Assembly (NCBI GenBank): GCA_031283115.1
Contig: JAITCK010000224.1
Span: forward strand, 1 to 5,240
Reading direction: 5' to 3'
Source of the DNA: Cellulomonadaceae bacterium
GTDB taxonomy: Bacteria; Actinomycetota; Actinomycetes; Actinomycetales; Cellulomonadaceae
DNA length: 5,240 nt
The translations under genes and the position numbers were made by a program. Positions 1 through 5,240 of the stretch are shown here, piece after piece. Each line of letters starts with the position of its first letter. Within the stretch, counting starts at the first letter, position 1. The notes below the pieces were generated by a model. The model did not search any database. It had not been told where the DNA came from and saw only the letters and a list, made by a program, of their open reading frames with translations.

Positions 1-24
1 CCCGCGACCACAGACGCGACAACC

Positions 25-2820
25 GTGACCTCGACAGCCACCACACCTGCACTCGCTGCCGCGACAACAGCCCACCCTTGGGCAGCCACCCCCGACCAGG
101 TGCTGGCCAGCCTCGACACCACGGTCGACGGCCTGTCCGACACCGACGCTGCCGCCCGCCTGGCCACCTACGGCCCCAACCGTCTCGACGCCACACCCCC
201 CGCACCTTGGTGGAAGCGGCTAGCCGGCCACCTCAACGACGTGCTCATCTACCTGCTGCTCATTGCCGCGCTAGTCAAATCCTTCATCGCCATTTACACG
301 GGCGACACCTCCAACTGGATTGACGTGTCCGTCATCGCCGCCGTCGCCGCCATCAACGTGGCTATCGGCATGGTTCAGGAAGGCCGGGCCGAAAAAGCCC
401 TCGACGCCATCAAAGGCATGTTGTCCATGCGGGCTCACGCCCTACGCGGCGGCCCGGGAAACTCCACCGTCACCGACGTGGACGCTGAAACCCTGGTTCC
501 CGGCGACATCATCAAAATCCGTCCCGGCGACCGCATCCCCGCCGACGCCCGCCTGTTAGAGGCCACCAACCTGCAAGTCGAAGAGGCTGCCCTGACCGGC
601 GAATCTGTCGCCTCCGTCAAAACCGTCGACGCTGTCGCTGCTGACGCCAACGTAGGCGACCGCACGTCCATGCTGTTCTCGTCCACCCTGGTGGTCGCCG
701 GAACAGGCACCGCCGTCGTCACGGCGACAGGCAGCCGCACGGAAATCGGCCGGATTCAAACCATGATTGCCGACGCCGACGACCTGGAAACCCCGCTGGC
801 CAAAACGATGGCGCAGTTCGGTAAAAACCTGGCCGTGCTCATCCTCGGCATGGCCGCCCTCATGGTGGTGGTTGGCCTGGTTCGCGGCATGGACGGCCCT
901 ACGCTGGTGTCTGCGACCATCGGTTTCGCTGTCGCCGCTATCCCCGAAGGCCTGCCAGCCCTCGTCACCATCACCCTGGCCTTGGGTGTCCAGGCTATGG
1001 CCCGACGTAACGCGATTAGCCGCAAAATGGCTTCCGTTGAGGCGGTCGGGTCAGTGTCTACCATCTGCTCCGACAAGACCGGCACCCTCACCCAAAACGA
1101 GATGACCGTCCGGCACGTCTCCACCCGTGCTGGCGAATACGATGTCGAAGGCACCGGGTATGCCCCCGTCGGCCGCGTCATCGTCGCCGGTTCCCCCGAC
1201 GGTGGGGACGCTGCAGAAGCCTCCGCGCCCGACCTCACCGCCCTAGCCCGCATCATGGCCGTCTGCAACGACGCCCACCTCGACCAAGACGCGACCACCG
1301 GACGCTGGACCCTGGTTGGTGAACCCACCGAAGGCGCCGTCCTGGTGCTGGGCCGCAAAGCCCACATCGACACGACCGCCTGGAAACGCATCGCCGAAAT
1401 CCCCTTCGACTCCGCCACCAAATACATGGCCACCCTGTCCGAAGACCCCACCGGCGACCGCTGGGTGTTTGTCAAAGGCGCCCTGGATGCTGTGCGCGCC
1501 CGCTGCACCACCCAGTTGGCCGACGACGGCGTATCCGTTGAACCCTTCGACAGCGATTTTTGGGACGCCGAAATGTCCGCCCTGGCCTCGCAAGGCTTGC
1601 GGGTACTCGCGGCAGCCCACCTCGACATCGCCGACACCGCCGAAGAACTCCCCGCAGACGGCCCTCACGGCCTGACCATGGTCGGCATCGTCGGCATCGT
1701 CGACCCGCCCCGCCCCGAAGCCATCGACGCTATCGCCGAAGCCCGCGGGGCAGGCATCGCCGTCGCCATGATTACCGGCGACCACGCCGACACGGCCAAA
1801 GCTATCGCCCTCGAAATGGGCATTATCGACAGCCCTGACGCCCCCTCCCTCACCGGCGCTCAACTGGAAGCCATGACGGACGCCGACCTGCGTGAGGTCG
1901 CCCAAAACGTCCACGTTTACGCCCGCACCAGCCCCGAACACAAGATTCGCATCGTCCGCGCCCTACAAAAACACGGCGAAGTTGTCGCTATGACCGGCGA
2001 TGGTGTCAACGACGCCCCCGCGCTCACCCAAGCCGACGTGGGCGTGGCCATGGGCATCAAAGGCACCGAAGCCACCAAAGAAGCCGCCGACATCGTGCTG
2101 GCAGACGACAACTTCGCCACCATCGAACGGGCCGTCGCCGAAGGCCGTCGCATCTACGACAACATCCGCAAAGCCATCCTCTTCATGCTGCCCACCAACG
2201 GTGCACAGTCGCTAGGTTTGCTGTTCGCGGTGCTGCTGGGCTGGGCCACCATGCCCCTGCTGCCCGTCCAAGTCCTGTGGATCAACATGGTCACCTCCGT
2301 GACCCTGGCCCTGCCGTTGGCCACCGAACCCGCCGAAGCAGGCATCATGCGCAGGGCGCCACGCGACCCCCAACAGGCCCTCATCACTGGAGCCTTCCTG
2401 CGGCGCATCCTCATCGTGTCCGTACTCATCGGTGGCGCCTCCCTGCTGGTGTTCGCCCTCGAATATCAGGGCATGTGGGGGCACGGAAGCGTGGCGCAAG
2501 CCCAAGCCGCCGCCCTGACCATGCTGGTGCTCGGCCAGGCCGCCTACCTCTTCAACTGCCGCTTCCTCAACCGGTCATCACTGACCTGGGCTGTCGCCCG
2601 CGGCAACAAGGCCCTCTGGTGGTCGGTGGGTGCCCTGGTGGCCCTCCACTTCTTCCTCCTCTACATGCCCTTCATGCAGGATCTCTTCCGGGTTTCCCCC
2701 ATCGGCCTGCGCGAATGGGGGGTGACGTTTGGGCTGGCCGTTGCCATCTTCCTGGTCATGGAAGGCATCAAAGCGGTAGACCGCAAGCGTCACCCTGCCG
2801 TCGCCCAACAGCGCGCCTAA
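25..2820 (+). CDS. P2-type cation-transporting ATPase (HAD family membrane pump)
   Basis: This is an integral-membrane pump that couples ATP hydrolysis, through an aspartyl-phosphate intermediate, to cation transport. All P-type motifs are visible: actuator TGES (191-194), M4 PEGLP (307-311), phosphorylated Asp350 in DKTGT, GEPTEGA (432-438) and KGA (484-486) in the nucleotide domain, TGDH (584-587) and TGDGVNDAP (657-665). About ten membrane helices fit the P2 layout: roughly 73-92, 99-118, 269-288, 293-319, 713-740, 745-768, 795-813, 828-848, 866-885 and 900-920. There is no N-terminal metal-binding domain, which argues against a copper or zinc P1B pump. In M5 and M6, residues aligning with SERCA Glu771 and Asp800 appear to be Gln728 and Ser758, so the ion is uncertain; Na+ or Ca2+ pumps of the Mna/PacL/CtpF kind are the nearest I recall. 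The 931 residues are typical for P2 pumps. The GTG at 25 has no Shine-Dalgarno sequence and the frame is open to position 1, so the true start may lie outside. Confidence 0.93.
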   Translation: MTSTATTPALAAATTAHPWAATPDQVLASLDTTVDGLSDTDAAARLATYGPNRLDATPPAPWWKRLAGHLNDVLIYLLLIAALVKSFIAIYTGDTSNWIDVSVIAAVAAINVAIGMVQEGRAEKALDAIKGMLSMRAHALRGGPGNSTVTDVDAETLVPGDIIKIRPGDRIPADARLLEATNLQVEEAALTGESVASVKTVDAVAADANVGDRTSMLFSSTLVVAGTGTAVVTATGSRTEIGRIQTMIADADDLETPLAKTMAQFGKNLAVLILGMAALMVVVGLVRGMDGPTLVSATIGFAVAAIPEGLPALVTITLALGVQAMARRNAISRKMASVEAVGSVSTICSDKTGTLTQNEMTVRHVSTRAGEYDVEGTGYAPVGRVIVAGSPDGGDAAEASAPDLTALARIMAVCNDAHLDQDATTGRWTLVGEPTEGAVLVLGRKAHIDTTAWKRIAEIPFDSATKYMATLSEDPTGDRWVFVKGALDAVRARCTTQLADDGVSVEPFDSDFWDAEMSALASQGLRVLAAAHLDIADTAEELPADGPHGLTMVGIVGIVDPPRPEAIDAIAEARGAGIAVAMITGDHADTAKAIALEMGIIDSPDAPSLTGAQLEAMTDADLREVAQNVHVYARTSPEHKIRIVRALQKHGEVVAMTGDGVNDAPALTQADVGVAMGIKGTEATKEAADIVLADDNFATIERAVAEGRRIYDNIRKAILFMLPTNGAQSLGLLFAVLLGWATMPLLPVQVLWINMVTSVTLALPLATEPAEAGIMRRAPRDPQQALITGAFLRRILIVSVLIGGASLLVFALEYQGMWGHGSVAQAQAAALTMLVLGQAAYLFNCRFLNRSSLTWAVARGNKALWWSVGALVALHFFLLYMPFMQDLFRVSPIGLREWGVTFGLAVAIFLVMEGIKAVDRKRHPAVAQQRA

Positions 2821-2876
2821 GCAGTTCGCCGAAACCATCAGAACAGCACCAGTGTGGCGGAGGCGGCTTTCGCCAA

Positions 2877-2903
2877 TGCGCCTCTTTGCGCCTCTTTGCG
2901 CCT
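2877..2903. repeat. 10-bp tandem repeat, about 2.7 copies
   Basis: The unit TGCGCCTCTT occurs twice in full (2877-2886 and 2887-2896), followed by the first seven bases of a third copy (2897-2903), with no mismatches. It lies 57 bp after the ATPase stop and just before the palindrome at 2910-2947. No function can be read from it; it is a candidate for copy-number variation between strains. Confidence 0.85.
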
Positions 2904-2909
2904 GACGAT

Positions 2910-2947
2910 GGTGCGGCGGGCGTGCGCGATTGGACGCACGCCGCACC
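2910..2947 (+). terminator. Bulged palindrome downstream of the ATPase, possible terminator
   Basis: Arms GGTGCGG (2910-2916) plus CGTGCG (2921-2926) pair with CGCACG (2935-2940) plus CCGCACC (2941-2947). This gives 13 base pairs with a 4-nt bulge (2917-2920) and an 8-nt loop (2927-2934). It is the strongest hairpin after the ATPase stop, 90 bp downstream, so it may end that transcript. No U-tract follows, so it is not a canonical intrinsic terminator. The loop and right arm overlap a predicted -35 box (2930-2935), so an operator role is an alternative. Confidence 0.4.
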
Positions 2948-2959
2948 CTCCACTACAGT
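2930..2959 (+). promoter_or_regulatory. Predicted sigma70-type promoter for the tRNA-Gly/tRNA-Cys unit
   Basis: TTGGAC (2930-2935) and TACAGT (2954-2959) are separated by 18 bp, close to the TTGACA/TANNNT consensus for the principal sigma factor in actinobacteria. Transcription would start near 2966, giving a leader of about 50 nt before tRNA-Gly. Support comes from the same two hexamers preceding tRNA-Val at 17-bp spacing (3437-3465). The -35 box sits inside the palindrome at 2910-2947. Confidence 0.6.
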
Positions 2960-3016
2960 TTGGCGAGGCCCGCAGCCAGGCCGTGACGTTGAGTCGCTTC
3001 TGGGGCGGTGCCGCTT

Positions 3017-3089
3017 GCGAATGTAGCTCAGTTGGTAGAGCGCAACCTTGCCAAGGTTGAGGTCGCGGGTTCGAACCCCGTCATTCGCT
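3017..3089 (+). tRNA. tRNA-Gly, anticodon GCC
   Basis: A full cloverleaf can be folded by hand. The acceptor GCGAATG (3017-3023) pairs with CATTCGC (3082-3088). The D stem is GCTC/GAGC, the anticodon stem CAACC/GGTTG encloses loop TTGCCAA with anticodon GCC at 3050-3052, and the T stem GCGGG/CCCGT closes around TTCGAAC. The variable loop is 5 nt. The discriminator is U73 (3089), as expected for glycine tRNAs. The gene is 73 nt long and does not encode CCA, which must be added by nucleotidyltransferase. It reads GGC and GGU codons. It is the first of three tRNAs on this strand and probably shares a transcript with tRNA-Cys 44 nt downstream. Confidence 0.97.
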
Positions 3090-3114
3090 CCCTGTGTTTC
3101 TGCCCGCATCCAGG

Positions 3115-3120
3115 TAGAGT
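3115..3120 (+). promoter_or_regulatory. Possible -10 box for tRNA-Cys
   Basis: TAGAGT fits TANNNT and lies 13 bp before the tRNA-Cys 5' end, so transcription could start about 7 nt upstream of the gene. No convincing -35 box is found 16-18 bp further upstream. Read-through from the tRNA-Gly promoter would explain tRNA-Cys expression without it. Confidence 0.25.
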
Positions 3121-3133
3121 GGAAACACCACAT

Positions 3134-3204
3134 GGTGGGTTGCCGGAGCGGTTACGGAGCGGTCTGCAAAACCGTCTACACGGGTTCGAATCCCGTACCC
3201 ACCT
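3134..3204 (+). tRNA. tRNA-Cys, anticodon GCA
   Basis: The cloverleaf has acceptor GGTGGGT (3134-3140) paired with ACCCACC (3197-3203) and D stem CCGG/ACGG (one G-T wobble). The anticodon stem GCGGT/ACCGT (one G-T wobble) encloses loop CTGCAAA, with anticodon GCA at 3166-3168. The T stem ACGGG/CCCGT closes around TTCGAAT. The variable loop is 4 nt and the gene is 71 nt. The discriminator is U73 (3204), a strong identity element for cysteinyl-tRNA synthetase. CCA is not encoded. It reads UGC and UGU codons. The acceptor 3' strand and the next two bases are repeated at 3280-3289, and complements occur at 3252-3259 and 3336-3343, which may affect folding of the pre-tRNA trailer. Confidence 0.97.
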
Positions 3205-3214
3205 CCGAAGTTGA

Positions 3215-3244
3215 GGGCGAAGGAGCGCTTGCGTTCCTTCGCCC
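3215..3244. other. Strong hairpin after tRNA-Cys
   Basis: GGGCGAAGGA (3215-3224) pairs perfectly with TCCTTCGCCC (3235-3244). The stem extends through G-T, C-G and G-C pairs to a CTTG tetraloop at 3228-3231, for 13 pairs in all. It starts 10 nt after the tRNA-Cys discriminator. It could terminate or protect the tRNA-Gly/tRNA-Cys transcript, but there is no U-tract, so it is recorded as structure rather than as a terminator. Confidence 0.7.
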
Positions 3245-3300
3245 AAGACGAGAGGTGGGATGAGGAGCGAAGCGACGAATACCCACCTCGCAGACTGAGC

Positions 3301-3324
3301 GGAAAGTATGCTCGCATACTTTTC
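3301..3324 (+). terminator. Perfect hairpin with T-rich 3' arm, possible terminator
   Basis: GGAAAGTATG (3301-3310) pairs with CATACTTTTC (3315-3324) around the loop CTCG (3311-3314); all ten positions pair, one as G-T. The four-T run is inside the 3' arm rather than after it, so terminator function is uncertain. It is the internal hairpin of the second 84-bp unit, at almost the same offset as the 3215-3244 hairpin in the first. Confidence 0.35.
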
Positions 3325-3337
3325 AGCGAAGGCCAGA

Positions 3338-3356
3338 GGTGGGGCGAAGCCCCACC
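3338..3356. other. GC-rich hairpin, eight pairs with GAA loop
   Basis: GGTGGGGC (3338-3345) is the exact reverse complement of GCCCCACC (3349-3356), leaving the three-base loop GAA. Its left arm overlaps the GAGGTGGG at 3336-3343 that can also pair with 3282-3289, so the two structures compete. The hairpin is followed by a C- and A-rich tract. Confidence 0.7.
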
Positions 3357-3436
3357 ACACAACCGCCCTGCGGGCCGTCTAACACCCCAACCCCACCAGC
3401 CCGCGCCACCGCAGCAGACACACAGACAACCCCATT

Positions 3437-3465
3437 TTGGACGAAACAACGAAAGTTGCTACAGT
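3437..3465 (+). promoter_or_regulatory. Predicted sigma70-type promoter for tRNA-Val
   Basis: TTGGAC (3437-3442) and TACAGT (3460-3465) are 17 bp apart, the ideal spacing. The expected start is near 3472, only about six bases before the tRNA-Val 5' end. The hexamers are identical to those upstream of tRNA-Gly, which strengthens both calls. The position indicates that tRNA-Val is transcribed independently of the Gly-Cys pair. Confidence 0.72.
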
Positions 3466-3477
3466 TCCCCACTGCAA

Positions 3478-3549
<72 letters not shown>

Positions 3550-3560
3550 CGAAATCGACG

Positions 3561-3597
3561 GGCGGCCTGTGCTTGCGGAAACGTAAGCCGGGTCGCT
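3561..3597 (+). terminator. Long hairpin terminator after tRNA-Val
   Basis: GCTTGCG (3571-3577) pairs with CGTAAGC (3582-3588) across a GAAA tetraloop. After one bulged T (3570), the stem continues as 3561-3569 with 3589-3597. That is 16 pairs, including four G-T wobbles, and the run TT then C follows. It lies 12 nt after tRNA-Val and 23 nt beyond the rsmB stop on the other strand, so it could end both convergent transcripts. The T-tract is short, as is common in high-GC genomes. Confidence 0.65.
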
Positions 3598-3619
3598 TTC
3601 GTCATATCTGGCGGGGCTG

Positions 3620-5240
3620 TTAGAGGCGGCGTAGCAGGGTGAGGTGCATGGCGTCGGTGCCGTGAACGTGCGGCCACAGTTGGATGTCCACATGCTTCCC
3701 TTCGCCGAACTGCCCGATGTCGCCCCGCCCGTTGTCTGCCTGCTCAACGTCGCCCTGTCTGTCACCTAACTGCTCGCCGTCTGCCTGGCTACCGCCGTCA
3801 CCGCTGAGGGGGATGATGTTGTCTGATGCCGTTTGCGCGACCACTTTGCGCACCGTGTCGGCGGCGTCGATGCGGGTGACGTCGTCGCGTTTGCGGAGCA
3901 CGTCGTCGACGACGAACCGGGTTTCGGCCAGGTGGGGTGAGCAGGTGACGTAGGCGATGACACCGCCAGGCCGGGTGGCATCGATGGCGGAGGCCAAGAG
4001 TTGACGTTGCAGGGTGGCCAGGGCGGTCAGGTCTTTGGGGGTGCGGCGCCAGCGGGATTCGGGACGGCGGCGCAGCGCCCCCAGGCCGGTGCAGGGCGCG
4101 TCCACAAGAACCCGGTCGAAAGTGGCGGGGCTGTCGGTGCCCAGGTCACGTCCGTCGCCGGTGCGGACGGTAGCGACGCCGTCGGGGATTGCTTGGAGGT
4201 TTTGTTCCACTAGGCGGGCCCGGTGGGGAGCAACCTCGTTGGCGACCAGGGTAGCGCCGCGCTGGGCTGCGAGGGCTGCCAGCAGGGCCGCTTTGCCGCC
4301 CGGGCCAGCACACATGTCCAACCAGCGGGTGTCGCTGCCGTCCAGGGGGACGGAGGTGAGGGCCAGGGTGACCAGTTGGGAGCCTTCGTCTTGGACACCA
4401 GCCCGCCCGTCGGCGACGGCAGGAATACGGACGGGGTCGCCGCCTGCCAGGGTCAGGGCGGTGGGCGCCCAGCGTCCAGGTGTCAGGTCGAAGCCTTCGG
4501 GGGCGTCGACGGTGAGGGCGTCCGGGGTGACCAGGCCGGGGCGGGCGCAGACGGTCACCTGGGGGGCAGTGTTGTCGGCGTCAAGGAGGGCTGCGACGTC
4601 GGCGGGGTCGCGGCCATCCCCGGCCAGGGCTTCGCGTAGGGCGCGGGTAATCCACACCGGGTGCGACCCGACGGCGGCCAAGGCGTCCGTCTCGTTGGCG
4701 GCGGCCTCCCGCAGCAGGGTCAGCCAGTCTTCGAGCGGCTTGTCGGCGACGCGGCGCAGCACAGCGTTGACCATCGTTGACGGCCCCGCCCCTACCGTGT
4801 CCCGTGCCAGGCCAACCGTCTCTGAGCAGGCGGCGTGGACGGGCACTCGCATCCCTAACACCTGGTGGGCACCCAGGCGGAGCACATCTAGCAGGGGGGC
4901 GTCGATGGCGTCCAGGGGGCGGTCGGTGCAGTGGGTGAGGATGGCGTCGTAGCGTCCGCGCAGGCGCAAGGTTCCGTAGGCCAGTTCGGTGGCGAAGGCG
5001 GCGTCGCGGCCGGTGATGTGGCGTTTTCGCAGCATGGGCGGGAGCACCAGGTTGGCGTAGGAGTCTGACGTGTCGACGGCCCGAAGGGTGTCGTAGGCGG
5101 CCATGCGGGCCGGGTCGGTGCCCTTGCGGCGCTGCGAGGGGGCTTGCGCAGACCGGCGCCGGTCGGTCGGATTGTCGGCGGCCCGGAAGCGGGCGGCGCT
5201 GCGTTCATGCCCGCGCGAGTTGCGGCGGTCGTTGTGGTCA
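3620..5240 (-). CDS. rsmB: 16S rRNA (cytosine-967-C5)-methyltransferase RsmB, 5' end probably outside window
   Basis: RsmB transfers methyl from S-adenosylmethionine to C5 of cytosine 967 (E. coli numbering) in 16S rRNA. Numbering from the ATG at 5104, a NusB-like helical RNA-binding domain fills about residues 1-130. The Rossmann methyltransferase domain shows SAM motif DMCAGPGGK (263-271), motif IV DAPC with Cys338, and motif VI TCS with Cys388, the expected nucleophile. The C-terminal LWPHxHGTDAM signature is at 476-486. The protein from 5104 is 494 residues against about 429 in E. coli, partly because of a 10-residue triplicate insert (440-469). Upstream of 5104 the frame stays open to the edge and reads DPAR before AAYDTLRAVD, as in actinobacterial homologues, and there is no Shine-Dalgarno sequence or other start codon. 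So 5104 may be an internal Met, and the coordinates run to the edge. In related genomes fmt often lies upstream; that is not visible here. Confidence 0.93.
   Translation of the reverse strand, partial: DHNDRRNSRGHERSAARFRAADNPTDRRRSAQAPSQRRKGTDPARMAAYDTLRAVDTSDSYANLVLPPMLRKRHITGRDAAFATELAYGTLRLRGRYDAILTHCTDRPLDAIDAPLLDVLRLGAHQVLGMRVPVHAACSETVGLARDTVGAGPSTMVNAVLRRVADKPLEDWLTLLREAAANETDALAAVGSHPVWITRALREALAGDGRDPADVAALLDADNTAPQVTVCARPGLVTPDALTVDAPEGFDLTPGRWAPTALTLAGGDPVRIPAVADGRAGVQDEGSQLVTLALTSVPLDGSDTRWLDMCAGPGGKAALLAALAAQRGATLVANEVAPHRARLVEQNLQAIPDGVATVRTGDGRDLGTDSPATFDRVLVDAPCTGLGALRRRPESRWRRTPKDLTALATLQRQLLASAIDATRPGGVIAYVTCSPHLAETRFVVDDVLRKRDDVTRIDAADTVRKVVAQTASDNIIPLSGDGGSQADGEQLGDRQGDVEQADNGRGDIGQFGEGKHVDIQLWPHVHGTDAMHLTLLRRL
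3698..3787 (-). repeat. 30-bp tandem repeat inside rsmB, three degenerate copies
   Basis: Three 10-residue units lie end to end at residues 440-449, 450-459 and 460-469 of RsmB (numbered from 5104): QADGEQLGDR, QGDVEQADNG and RGDIGQFGEG. The shared pattern is Q/R, A/G, D, x, E/G, Q. On the + strand the related cores start at 3710, 3740 and 3770, exactly 30 bp apart. The insert sits between the end of the catalytic fold and the conserved LWPH tail, and is hydrophilic and probably disordered. Confidence 0.7.

Larger units (their letters stand above)
3196..3356. repeat. Alternating inverted repeats echoing the tRNA-Cys acceptor end
   Basis: TACCCACCTC ends tRNA-Cys (3196-3205) and recurs at 3280-3289. 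AGAGGTGGG, whose GAGGTGGG is complementary, occurs at 3251-3259 and 3335-3343. Both pairs are spaced exactly 84 bp. Each 84-bp unit therefore reads CCCACCTC, internal hairpin, GAGGTGGG, and the ends can pair around the hairpin. An ungapped hand alignment of the two units gives about 45 of 84 matches, concentrated at the ends and weakest in the hairpin loops. GCGAAG occurs four times here (3217, 3267, 3326, 3344). This resembles a REP-like palindromic intergenic element or a degraded duplication. No protein-coding gene is evident. Confidence 0.6.

Noticed and set aside
756..1637. Open frame of 293 codons on the minus strand inside the ATPase gene
   Set aside because: It lies opposite the catalytic core of the ATPase, is Arg/Ser/Ala-rich without recognisable domains, and is expected from high-GC third codon positions.
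2277..3026. Open frame of 249 codons on the plus strand running from the ATPase end into tRNA-Gly
   Set aside because: It overlaps the last membrane helices of the ATPase in another frame, then crosses the promoter and enters a tRNA; composition is Pro/Arg/His-rich.
3196..3356. CRISPR array
   Set aside because: Repeats are only about 10 bp, occur in alternating orientation, and the intervening parts form hairpins rather than unique spacers; no cas genes are present.
3205..3360. T-box or other tRNA-sensing riboswitch
   Set aside because: No T-box conserved bulge or specifier loop can be found, and no protein-coding gene lies downstream on this strand.
3205..3477. Integrated element or genomic island at tRNA-Cys
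   Set aside because: No integrase or transposase is present, and the direct repeat of the tRNA end is too short and too close to bound an island.
4014..4952. Open frame of 312 codons on the plus strand opposite rsmB
   Set aside because: It is antisense to well-conserved rsmB motifs, has Arg/Ala/Ser-rich low-complexity composition and no domain; a GC-bias shadow.

Overview
The window is high-GC chromosomal DNA, most likely from an actinobacterium. The reasons are the strong G/C bias at third codon positions, a GTG as the first available start of the first gene, three tRNA genes none of which encodes its 3' CCA, and an RsmB with an Arg-rich N-terminal lead-in. I cannot name a genus. Both ends look like ordinary housekeeping DNA. 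The unusual material is the intergenic and tRNA region in the middle.

Layout. Positions 1-2820 (+) carry one large P2-type cation-transporting ATPase, complete or nearly so; its frame is still open at the left edge. Positions 2821-3016 are non-coding and hold a 10-bp tandem repeat, a bulged palindrome and a good sigma70-type promoter. Then come tRNA-Gly(GCC) at 3017-3089 and tRNA-Cys(GCA) at 3134-3204, 44 nt apart. A 273-nt gap (3205-3477) follows; it is full of hairpins, with inverted echoes of the tRNA-Cys acceptor end, a C-rich G-poor tract and a second promoter whose hexamers match the first. tRNA-Val(CAC) lies at 3478-3549, with a long hairpin terminator at 3561-3597. From 3620 to the right edge, on the minus strand, is rsmB, the 16S rRNA m5C967 methyltransferase gene. 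It is convergent with the tRNA cluster and probably continues beyond the window.

How it works together. The ATPase uses ATP to move a cation across the membrane, and its ion-site residues differ from those of SERCA calcium pumps. The tRNAs and RsmB both serve translation (decoding and small-subunit rRNA modification), but they are on opposite strands and are not an operon. Two tRNA transcription units are suggested: Gly-Cys from a promoter near 2930-2959, and Val from one at 3437-3465. The 3561-3597 hairpin probably separates the tRNA-Val transcript from rsmB.

Novelty. I see no undescribed multi-gene system. The most unusual signals are the alternating acceptor-stem echoes spaced exactly 84 bp apart after tRNA-Cys, a three-copy 10-residue repeat inserted in the C-terminus of RsmB, and the identical promoter hexamers in front of two tRNA genes.
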